Positions 38,368-49,700 of a stretch of 64,000 nt of DNA are shown one piece after another. The stretch comes from Panonychus citri. Lineage: Eukaryota > Arthropoda > Arachnida > Trombidiformes > Tetranychidae. The position numbers were made by a program, and so were the translations under genes. Under the pieces are notes generated by a model. The model had not been told where the DNA came from. It did not search any database and saw only the letters and a program-made list of their open reading frames with translations. The DNA lies in assembly GCF_014898815.1 (NCBI RefSeq), contig NW_026515544.1, forward strand, positions 1,860,001 through 1,924,000, given 5' to 3'. Position 1 is the first letter of the stretch. Every line of letters begins with the position of its first letter.

Positions 38368-41300
38368 GGTGGGTTAGGGAGGGAAAGAGAAGATGAAAGT
38401 TACGTCAAGAGAGAAAAATCTAAAGGTAGGAAAGTGGAAATCAAGGTGAGAGTAGATGTAGAGATTTGAAAGAAAAGCCTATGAGAAAAGATTATGGAAC
38501 CTGTTTGACAACATTCCGGTATTACCTGGATGAGAGAAAGAGAGAGAAGGTGAGTTGCTCACTTTTTTCTCTCTCACTCTTTATGCATCATCATCATCAT
38601 CATCATCGTCTGATGCTCATCATCATCTCTTTGATGCAATTCGACTTTTTCTTCTGTGTTGGTGACCTTAACTTTGACTTTGCACGCGCCTTCCAAAGGG
38701 AAACCTTCCTCTTCTCTATTGGGCTTAACGTTCATTTTTGACGGATTATTGGGTTTGTTGTTATTATTATCATCATCATCATCACAAAAGGAGGATAAAC
38801 TTTCATGAGTTAAAATGAAAACAGCAATTGAAGCTGTGGAGGCAGTGGAAGAGGGAAAATAGGGAAAGAGAGAGAGAGAGAGATGATGATGATGATGAAA
38901 GGGAGGACGGAAAAGACAGATAGAGATGAAACTCAAAAATGAGTCAGAATCATCTATGAGCGTGATGATGATTCCATCATCTTTATCAGCATCATCAATG
39001 AGACTTTCTCTCTTTGTGATGAAAATTGATGGACAATGATGGCAACGGAAGCTTTTGAAACGGAGGAAAAAAAATTCACAATTCACATGAAGCGGGAAAA
39101 AATATCTATGGGATATTTTACATAATATCAACAAAGAGAGAGATAGAGAGAAAGACAGATGATGATGAGAAGGAGGCGGAAACATATTAACCAAAAAGGG
39201 AGCATTTGGTGACTCATTCGATTACTGAATTACTCATAGGAATCGATTGGAATCGATAACATTACAAACAAATTATGAAACAAAAAGATATTATCGAAAC
39301 ACTAATGATTATCATTAAACAAACATTAACCACAACAATCTAAAAATACAACACAATTAAAATTATCATTATATTAATAGTAATTCTAATTATGGTAATA
39401 ATTTAATTGTGATTATTAGGTTTGTTTGTTTTTTACTTCAACTGATATGAGAAAAGGTTAATCATAAAAAAAGTATAAAACTTTGATTAAATTGTTGTAT
39501 TAACATGGATAGTGAAATTTTACCAATAACAATCAATTGATTTGATTATGATTAGTTGAAGGATTCTTCTGGTTTCACTAATTTAACTCTAAGTTGATAC
39601 TTAACCATGAAAATGGTATTGGTTACGATTGGTAGCAATTAATTAAATTAGTAACTTCAAATTACAATCAATAGATAAAAAACAACAACAACAACACAAC
39701 AGTAATAATAATAAAAAGATAACTACTAACTACTCATCATCATTATCACCACCACCACCATTGGGTTGATGATAATGATGATTATAATTTAGGAAAGTTA
39801 CCTCTTCAATTTAACTAACAAGTTTAAATTGCTGTTACTCCGGTCTAATGGTCATGGGGAAGATGAAGAGAGAGGAGGAGGATAAATGTTCAGTTATGAT
39901 GAAGAAGAGGATGAGGAGGAGGATGAAGAGGATGCTCTTCAGAGGAAGGAGCATCTTTTCATTACTCTTGACCCCTAATGATAGCAATTGGGAGTTTAGT
40001 CTCTCTCTCTCTCTCTCCCCTGAAAGTCATCATCATCTTCATCTTTTCCTCATCAGTATTCAATGAGTCATACTTGTGATGATGATGATGATGATGATGA
40101 TAAACTGTAAATGGTTAATGTGTTAATATATTCACAGTTAAGTTGATCCTTTTTTAAAGGGAAAGATGTAAATGTTTAAAGATGTTGATTCATTTGAATG
40201 ATAAAAAACAAATCATGATCCGCATCCCAAAATCCTAATCAACAATCCGTTGATAAATTGCTTTAGATTTAATCATCAATATAATTAATGATTTACCATT
40301 ATGATCAGTTGATTGTCTTCATCTCCATTTTATCTCTCTGTGGTTGTCTCTCTCTCTCTCTCCTTTTGATTCTGTTATAATTAAATTGAATAGAGAAAAA
40401 AAAATTTATATCATTCTAATTAGTTATTGAATATTAAAGATTCCTGGAATCAATCATTTTCCCAGTGTGAAAGTTGATTAATTAAATTGTTCATTATTTA
40501 AGGTGAAAGGTAAATAAATTTTCAAATTATTATACTGTTAACATGATAATTAAAATTGATTGACATGATTGATAAGCTTTATATTATTTAAGTGATTATT
40601 ATTATAATGGAAAACAATTAACTGCCTTTTGGACATTTAAACTTTTTTTCATTGGTTTGATTGTCAGTGGGAAACAAGATTAGATTATTATCAAAATGAT
40701 TTATTAATTGTTGAGGAAATGATAGTTGTTATTGTCTAAAGATAAATCAATTAAATGTTAGTTTGGGTTATTTGTTTTCCTTTAACGTACACAAATCATG
40801 ACAATTAACTTAAATCATGATCATTGTTATTTATATTGAGAGAAAAGTTGTTCAAGTGTTCAAATTAATTGTGATTAAGGTTAATTTAAATTGCGGGGAC
40901 TCTTAATAAGCCTTATTATTAGTGTGTTAATATTATAGTAAATTAATTTATATGTTATTTAGTTAATTGTCATTGATTGTAAGTGAATGAGTAAGATGAA
41001 TGATAACCAAATTAATTAAGAAAATCATTTTTTTCCCCGGAATTGAATTGACTGATTAAGATAAAAATAGTTAATTATAAATAACGGGATTTTTTTATAC
41101 TTAACTAATACTTGATATCATCAATATCTTATATGTGTATGATTTAGATGATTAATTTGATTGCAATGAATTATGTGTGTTACGTTAATTCAATTTTCTA
41201 GGTTAAATTGTTTACCATAAATATCTCAATGATTCACTTGACGCATACTTAACTTTCATCTAATCGCTAAATCAATGATATTAATTGTGTAATTATGAAA

Positions 41301-42932
41301 TAGTAATCATTTCAAATGAGTATATTTACCTGATTGTTAATTGTATTTACCTTAATTCTTGAGTTTCGTTGAGAATTTACCGCCTCAATGTAAACAATTT
41401 ACGATTTAAATCTCATTTGTTATTTAAATTATCTCACATTCAGACAAACGACAACAATTAATGGATGTTAAATTGTTGTTTCATTTGAGAAAGGATTTGA
41501 ATCTAATAATGAAAGAATCATAAAAATTATCATCATGATGAAAATGATTTTCCAATAATGAAAACCGATTGATAATCAACAAGAAATCAAAGGTTATAAT
41601 GAGAGTTAATGGTTGAGTTGATTTTGTTTTTGATCCTTTGATTGGCCTTTTGATGGAAAGCAATAAGCAATTTAATCAATTGGAAAACATTGAAATCTAA
41701 AAATGTGAAAAGAAAAGGAAATGATATGTATCAGTATATTAGCGATAGAAATGAAAATAAATAGTTAATCATAATCATTGAATAGTTATTACTTTTGATT
41801 ACCTTTGGTAGGCCAGAGTATGTTTGTTTGATAAATAACTGGTTCTTGTTATTTATCATTAACCACAATCAACTGATCACTTCATACTCAAATGAGTATG
41901 ATTACCTTTATCAAGTCAATTAACTTAAGCAAAAAGAAAGTCATTGGCGTCCTCATCAAAGAAATTAATTGAACAACTTTCTCTTTTCCTTTCCATCATC
42001 ATGATATTATCGTTGTTGATTAGTGGCAGTTGTATTGTTGATTACTGTAAATTGGTGCAGTAAAAGGTAATCAAACCATTGGTAATAATGTTTGATTGTA
42101 TTACATGAATCGGAGATGTTGATGATGATGGGTAACAATTTCCCCTGGTACATGGTGCATATACTTTTCAACAGGTTCCTCTTTTCCTTTGGTGTATTAT
42201 CGGTGATTAAGAAAGTTAATGAGGTTAAATAGTCAACTTGATTAGAAAATAATTTTCCTTTTGTCAAATGAATCCATAAATCCAAGAGTTAATGATTTGG
42301 TGGAAGAAAAATTGAAAATCAAGCTTGATTGGCTTTTCCATTCTCCTTCTGTGTGATTTTCCTTGGTTACTTTGTGATTGTATAACATGAATATTATCCT
42401 TCTAAATCATCCAAATAAGCAATTTGATTTAGAGTAGAATTGACATTTGAAAGAATAGAAGAAAAAAAAGAGAAAAGAATTAGAAAAATTAATCTTCAAG
42501 CTCTTCAATATATTACCGGTGTTTCCAAGCCGATTCATTTAGATTCTGGTAAAGTGATTTAGATCCGATGATAGAGACAAATGATAGATGACAGTTAAGA
42601 TGATTGTTAAGGAAATGACGGAATATTTAACTGATTAAATCTAATTCCAAGAGGAGAGAGAGAGAGAGTTAATTGCTTCAGGTTTGTTTAGATTTACAAT
42701 TCCAATTTTGATTTGTCGGCTTGATCCATTTCCTTATTATTCAACCATCAGATTAACTCCAAACCACCATGAGAGAATTAATCAGTACCCACACATGGAT
42801 GATTCAGAATAAATAATAATTCCAATGATAATAGTAATCAAGTTACAAGAGATAATTAAGAAAATAGAGAAACAAAAACAATTAACTCAACAATTTAATC
42901 AAAGAAGAGAAAAAAATTCTCAATACCCTTAA

Positions 42933-42944
42933 CGCCCTCTATGA
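42933..42944 (+). promoter_or_regulatory. CTCF-like word upstream of BLOC1S2
   Basis: CGCCCTCTATGA, about 560 bp before the BLOC1S2 ATG. It shares the CTATGA end with the GCGCCATCTATGA word upstream of the KLF gene. A regulatory role is inferred. Confidence 0.25.
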
Positions 42945-43499
42945 ATTCGTATACAAACTAATCTTTTATCGATCCAAAACAAACAGATAATTTATCTTAA
43001 TTGTGACCTTTAAATAATGGAAAATTTAACCCGACAATTAATTAATTGTTCAATTCAACTGAACACTACTTTGGATCTAGATTATATTCCAGACTTAAAA
43101 TCGATTCAGTTCACTCAGTTAAGTTTAATTTTCTTTCCATAACCAATATCGAGTATCTTGTTGTATCCAATATCTTTTAGCGATTGTTTTGATTTTTTTG
43201 ATTCCCTTTTGTTTGGTTACATTTTTTTTCTCAATTTAATTGTGATTAATTTAATTGTTCCAACGGATTGGTGTCCATTTTTAATTAGTGAACTGATAAC
43301 TTGAGTAACTGAAGATCAGTTTGAACTGTAACTGTTAGTAGAAATTGGGAGAAAATTTTAGTTAAACTGATTCTAAATTCGGGTTAATGTTTGGTTTGTA
43401 TTGGAGTTACACCTTCATATTGATTGATTGATAGTTTCTTGATTATAATCTTTATGATCTTTTAATTATAGATTTCTTGATTAAAAAATACAGTTAATC

Positions 43500-43932
43500 A
43501 TGTCCACAATTGAAGAAAAAACTGCTAATTTGTCTACAAAAACTAAAGAATATTTAAAAAGTGAAATGTCGATCGCCTTAGAGGACTACAAACTTCTCGA
43601 GGAAATGAATAAGGTAACGACAAAGGTTAGTAATTAAACATTTAATTGTTTCTATTAATCACTTGATTGCCACCTTACTTAGGCTTCGATTTATGTCGAT
43701 ATACTTAATTGTTATTACCTTTTTATTCCAGAAATATGAAAAGATGGCCACTCAGTGTAAAGAAATTGCTTCATCACATCACCAATTAAAAAGTAAATAC
43801 GACACTTTGGGTAATTACTTTGCACAAATTGATAAATTGGAAAAAAATATCAACAATTTAGAGGAAATGGCCTACGCAATCGACAGTTATACAAAGAAAT
43901 TGGAATCACAATTTAAAAAACTCGATTCATGA
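43500..43932 (+). CDS. BLOC1S2: BLOC-1 subunit 2
   Basis: Two exons, 43500..43625 and 43732..43932, joined in phase 0 across a 106-nt intron (AAAG|GTTAGT ... TATTCCAG). The 108-residue product has the BLOC1S2 signature: EDYKLLEEMNKVT near the exon junction, KYEKM just after it, and an AIDSYTKKLESQFKKL C-terminal helix. It is almost entirely predicted coiled coil, and its length fits the conserved core of the family. BLOC-1 acts on endosomal tubules in the formation of lysosome-related organelles, and this subunit is also shared with the BORC complex. An in-frame GTAACG donor 12 bases upstream of the chosen one would delete VTTK; the chosen donor gives the better family match. Confidence 0.93.
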
Positions 43933-44543
43933 GAATAAGATTCAACTAATCAAATCAAATCTCATTCCACTTTCAACCAACTCATTCACCTTTTTTTTTT
44001 TTTTACTCTCTAAAAGTTGATTATCCAAAATTGTCTTCATCCTTTAATTGTTTCCATATTTTCAATAACTTAAACATTTTTATGCTCCAAATTAAATTGT
44101 AAACAAAAAAAAAATGACAACAATTCCATTGAGAGATGTGTACAAATCATTAGACGAATTAGATTGACAACCGGTGTGTGTATGTAAAAGATTGACAATT
44201 ACAATCAACAATTAGCTGTTGTTGAAACAACTGTTTAATTTTTTTTTCTCACTACGATTTTTTAATAGCAGTGTTAACGTAAATTGTTCACAAATTATTT
44301 ATTACATTATATTGTTTTTTTTTCTTCTCTTTTGTGTAGTATTATATAGTTTTGGAGAGAGAAAGAGACACTCTTTTTTCAAAACACTAATTTAAAGCCT
44401 TAGGGATGGAAAAGAAATCATTGTGTGTCCTCTCAAGTGTACAAATAACAAGGAGATTAGACTTACATATAATATGCTTATTGTTGTTTGTGTTTTTGTT
44501 TGTGTGTGTTAATGACTTCAAACTCCAAATAAAAACCTAAGAA
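43933..44543. other. Overlapping 3' UTRs of convergent genes
   Basis: The gap between the stops of BLOC1S2 (plus) and the next gene (minus) is 611 bp. A plus-strand AATAAA lies at 44528-44533 and a minus-strand AATAAA at 44298-44303. If both are used, the two transcripts overlap tail to tail by about 230 bp. Confidence 0.45.
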
Positions 44544-45206
44544 TTAACTTTCACAGAAAACGAGACCTCGTTTATCTGCAGGTGTACGCCAATCAGGAGG
44601 ATTTGATCGCATTTCTTTGACTTTCTTACGATATAAAGTAATATCTTCCTCTAAAGATAAATACCAAGTGTAAAGACCACCAAAAAGTAAGATGAGTAAG
44701 ACGACATTGTTTATGTAAAGATCCTTTTTACCATCGGGGAAAGCGACGTTAATGTTATAATCTTGAGTCCACCAGAGTTGCTTCTTTTTCAAAACAATCC
44801 AACTTGGATCAGAATAGACAGCATTATGAGGATCTCTTTCAGAATATGTTTTAATCAAATGATCTGGAACATCTTTCCAATGTTTCCATACACGTACAGG
44901 AGTTGGAGCAGGATCCTCAGAGAAATTTCGACTAGCCAACTAATCATATCCAATCAGTTATAGTATTAAAATGAATCATCAACCAAAAGAAATTTCAAAT
45001 AATTAATAGGCCCAGAAGAAAAAATTGAAACAATTGATTAATAAAGAGAAAAGAATTTTTTAACATTGGAAAATAGGTAAACATTAATTGAGAAAAATCT
45101 CAACGCTCATTTAGGTGAGAGAATAAAACACTTTTCTTACCTGGAATACACCAGTTCGATACCAATTTCGACGAGCGAGGTTTTGGGTAACCTTAAACAA
45201 AGCCAT
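44544..45206 (-). CDS. Small mitochondrial single-pass membrane protein, family not recognised
   Basis: Two exons on the minus strand, 45141..45206 (22 codons from ATG) and 44544..44939, joined in phase 0 (TTCCAG|GTAAGA ... GATTAG). The product is 153 residues. The N-terminus is rich in Arg and lacks acidic residues (FKVTQNLARRNWYRTG), typical of a matrix-targeting presequence. A Trp-rich soluble part follows, then one membrane helix (about residues 97-113, NNVVLLILLFGGLYTWYL), and a charged C-terminal tail of about 40 residues. Size and layout resemble accessory subunits of the respiratory chain, in particular complex I beta-subcomplex proteins, but I cannot match a named subunit. The CDS call is secure; the function is a guess. 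Confidence 0.75.
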
Positions 45207-45312
45207 TGGAACTAATTAGAAATTAATTATTCGATCAAATTAATTAAAATTAATTGTTTGACCTTCCAAACAACAAGAAAATAATTTAACCTTTTCCTGG
45301 AGTTAGACTGAT

Positions 45313-45327
45313 TTGCCATCTGGCGAC
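45313..45327 (-). promoter_or_regulatory. CTCF-like word upstream of the mitochondrial-protein gene
   Basis: TTGCCATCTGGCGAC, about 110 bp upstream of the ATG at 45206. It sits in a short G+C-richer stretch between this gene and the end of EFL1, so it is probably in the promoter or 5' UTR. Confidence 0.25.
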
Positions 45328-45691
45328 AAAACAGTGAACAACAAAAAGAAACGCGCGATTTTCAAAGAGTCAAAATTACGAGAAAAAAAAATTAAAAATG
45401 AAAGAGAAATGAAAACAATTGAAATTCAATTAAAAGTAAAAAAGAACCAATTTACGTTTTTTTTTGTTTATTAAGTAAAAAGAAAACTTAATCAACATGA
45501 AATTGTAACTATAAAAAAGTAAATTCCATGGAGATGTCAACATATTTTTGTAGTTTTTACTTTTCGAGGAATCAAAATAATTACTCTTTAGATTATGAAA
45601 GAAGGAAAAAAAGTGATTAACAAATCAAAGTACAAATTGTAACGATAATTAATTGAAATTCCAAATTTAAGTCTTTTCTTTTCGTCGAATA

Positions 45692-46726
45692 TTATTTATT
45701 TCTTTTGAAAGTTCTTTGCTTCTCTGCATGTTCAACAATCTTCTCATCAACTGGAAGTCCTTTTCGCTTTCGAACTGAGTTCATATAAATTCGAGCTCGA
45801 TTCTGAGTATCAGCTTTTTCCCCATACAATTCGTACTCCTCTTCGGTGGTTGGAACCCAAAAAGGATCAATATCAATAACCTAGAAAAGGAAAAAGTAAA
45901 CATATAAAATAAGATTAGTAGGATGATAATGATGACAAGGAAGATAAATATCGAAAGGTAGGCGAGAGAGTAAAGAAAGAGCATGAAATAAAGGTTGATA
46001 GAGTTAATTAGTGTCTAAAGATGAGATTGATTAGAAAATTTAAGATTGGAAGAGTAAAATTATTATCATGGTGAATCAACGAGTGACCATAACGACAAAA
46101 CCCACCTCCCAATGGCTGAACACGAGCTGAGGTAAGGCCATTCCACTGGTCTGCTTACGAATCTCATTCGAGAATTGGAAACTTTCAATTACAGGTAAAA
46201 TCGCAGTAACGGTGAAACTGGACGATCCTTGTTGCATATCGCCATGAATGGTTCGTCCATGTCGACGACGAATCACCCCATACATTTTACCTGAGATCGA
46301 ATGAATAAAAAATATTGGTTGATTAGTTGTATTCTTTTGATTTATAATTAGAGGAAGAAAAGAAATCAAATAATGAAAAATGTTTTGAATTAAGTTTCAA
46401 AATGGTCAAAAATTAACAGTCAATATCATCGTAATTATTTTTAGTGATTAGCTGAGAATGACTTTAATTTGGTTCCTTGAGAAATTAAAATTATAAATTT
46501 TCAAGGTAACTAGTGATTCGTTTACTTTAATTAATTAAATTTCTTAACCTTCTCAGCCGTTTAATTGTGTGAGTGGAAACGGAAATTAAGGGATTCAACT
46601 ATTGCCATTTTCGTTGAGTTGATTATTTTCAAATTACAAGAAAAAATGGACGTTAGTTAATAACGAAGGAAGATAAAGAAAGAACGAGAGAGAAAGAGAG
46701 GAAGGAAGAGATGAAGAGGAAGATGA

Positions 46727-46757
<31 letters not shown>

Positions 46758-49700
46758 TCTGAAAAACGTTTTAACGTCTTTAAGAAGTTTTCATTAATGT
46801 AGAGGCCAAAGTAGAAGATGGAGAAGATGATGAATAGAAGAGCAAACGACATCCCTTTCAATTTTTCTCTTTCTTATCTCTCTAAATGACAAGTTAGTAA
46901 GAGAAGAAGAAGAAGAAAGGTAAGAAAGAGCTATCTTCTTCTTCTTTAGTATCATCATCATCTCTCTCACTCTCTTTTTCTCTTTCATATTGGCACCTTC
47001 TTTCCTCCTAGGCCTCTCTCTCTCTCTCCATTCATTTAGTTTTACTCACTCACTCACTCAAGACTAAATCTCAGCGCTATTACCTGAGTGAACTCTCTCT
47101 CTCTCACTCACTCTCCTGGCTCCCAATCTCCCCGAGCTCTCTCTTCTCTCTGTCTGTCTGTCTGTCTGTCTCTTTCTCATCATCATCATCTCTCTCTCTC
47201 TCTTCATCTTCATCTTCATCTTCCACTTACTTTCTTACCAGAGCGTTGTTATTACCTTCGCTCCTTTTTTATCCTTAAGTTTGTTTCTGTTAAAAGTGTT
47301 TACATGTTTATATTACAGTTTCCATCTTAAGCATGTCTTCATCATTCAACAATCAATTGATTATTTTGCAACAATTAAAATTATCAACCGATATAATTTC
47401 AATCTCATCATTAAAATTACCTTCCTGATTTGATTTTCCACCGCAAATAAAATCAATTAACCAACAATCAACTTGAACCAGGGATGAAAATACAAACTAA
47501 TCTACAACTACAACTACTACTCCAAATGTCCATTAATATTATTAGTCAACAATTAACAACAAAAAACAACAACAACCTTCAAACTCCACGTGATTAATCA
47601 TTGATTAAAGTTGAAAACAACCCATTAATTAATAATAATCATCATAAAACATTATCATCAAATCATCATCATCACTTTCATCATAACCTAATCATAATCA
47701 TCATTTAATTTTTTCATCATCATCATCATTCAATCAGTGCCTTTGAAACAACATCATCAACAATCAACAATCAATCATCAAATTGTTAAATCATTAAATT
47801 GTTTTCGTATTCAATAATTTTAATATTTAATATAATTTATCTGATAAATTAATTTTCTACTTCAACTAATCATCATTTTTTTAATTGTGATCAACATCAT
47901 CACTATTAATTGTCATCTTACCCTTTGTCTCAAGTGTGTATCCCAAAGTTCATCAAGGTAAATTAAAACTTGCAACAAACAATTAAGATTTAATTTAAAC
48001 GAAAGCTTATATATTAATATACTACAAACAAATCTACACCAATTAAATTAACAAAGCCAATTAACCAACAATTTTTAATTGCGATGTTAATTCTCAATGG
48101 ATCCAGTTACGGTAACTCTTGGAAACCGTTAGCATCACTATTATCATTATTTTCACTCATTTCAATTATCTCAACCAATTCATTGTTTTATCGTTTCATC
48201 AAGGAGAAACATTTTACCATCTCTGTGAGTAATTAAATCCAACAATTAACTTTAATTGTAATAACGACAAACCAACAAACAAACAAACAAACAAAACAAA
48301 AATTTACCCGGGAAAATGAAACAACTTGAACGCATAGAGATTGATATAAATTTCCCTCTCCTAAAACTAATCATTAACTAATAAACTTTTGTCATCCATA
48401 TAAGGGGAGTCACTTAATCACCATCATCATCATCATGATAATAATAATAATAATAATCATCCTCATCATCAACAATCAAGTTGATTTAGCCTGAGGTTAC
48501 GTCTTCCTGCCCACGTTAATTAACTCAAAGAAATAATTCCAACTATCAAACAATTTAGAAAATTGTTTCTTTCAAATATATTGAGAAATTTTTTTTTCTA
48601 CGTTACAATTAACTAATTACTATCAACTAATAGTATTATTATTAATCCAGCTTACTGAATAATGGTAATAATATAATAGTAGCCTAAATATCAACACATA
48701 CCACGCATTCATTCAAGAATTTTTTTTCTTATTCTTAATAACATTTATCTTCATTCATCTCATTCATTCATTCATGATGATAATGATGATAAATAAACAT
48801 CCTGAATTGAGTAAATAATAATATATACTTACATCCACACACATACACACACAACGTTCAAAGAAATATACAATTCATTGTTAATCATGATAATAATCAT
48901 GCTAATAACTGATAATCAAAATATTTCATCCCAAATATGGTTTTCTCAAGTTATTATTTGATAATCATCATTACAATTACTATGATTGTCAAGTATGTTT
49001 ACTGTGTGTGTTAAATGATTGTTTAAATTTGGTTCCTGATCAATACAAATCACCTTAACCAAATATCATCATCAACATCTTAAGGGTATAACAACTTTCA
49101 TTCACTAACCTGTCTCACTTTTAAATGATGATAATCAAGATGATCATCATCTCATCTTATCAAATGCAAAACTCCATTGACTTGCCTTGAGCATCATCAT
49201 CATCATCATCATCATTTGAGAATCAATTTTCAACATCATTCAAACAGGTCCACCTCTTATGATGAGAAAACCTTGAGAAGCTGAATTTTGAAAAAAAAGC
49301 AAATTCTCATTGATATTACAAGTATTATTGACAGAGACTTTGAAGATGATGATAAATTCACAAAGATGATATTCAATATCATCTTATTTACCATCATGTA
49401 AAGCGTAGGCTTGTGGCCTTAATGAGAGATGATGATGATGATGAAAAAAAAGAAGATGAAAATTAAACATAAGAATCTATCATTTAGCATCAATTTTTCC
49501 TCCTCTTATTGAACATAATTGATTCTTTTTCCGGTTTTTTTTTGTTCTGTTGGTTTGTTTAATTTTATCTTTCGCATCATATTGATTGGTCATTTCCGTT
49601 TCATCTTCTCTCCCATGTCCAGAAAAAATATGATAATATATTGAGAAAATGTGAATCTTGGCAAGTTTGCAATAAAGTGGACACTTACTCAGCCCCATGG

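Larger units (their letters stand above)
21159..42929. other. Gene desert: A+T-rich DNA with microsatellites
   Basis: Nearly 22 kb with no supportable gene. It is dominated by the words AACAATTAA/TTAATTGTT, GATGAT/ATCATC, GA/CT runs and scattered AGGTAA/TTACCT. ORFs are short and low-complexity. A more complex, G+C-richer patch is at about 38625-38745 and is listed under findings. No tRNA-like or rRNA-like sequence was noticed. It may be intron or regulatory DNA of a gene whose exons lie outside. Confidence 0.5.

Noticed and set aside
42007..42285. Minus-strand ORF of 92 codons upstream of BLOC1S2
   Set aside because: Less repetitive than most, but with no recognisable motif, no splice context and A+T-rich composition like its surroundings.
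21159..42929. tRNA, rRNA or CRISPR-type arrays
   Set aside because: No cloverleaf B-box (GGTTCRANNC) in a plausible context and no spaced direct repeats; the repeats present are simple microsatellites.
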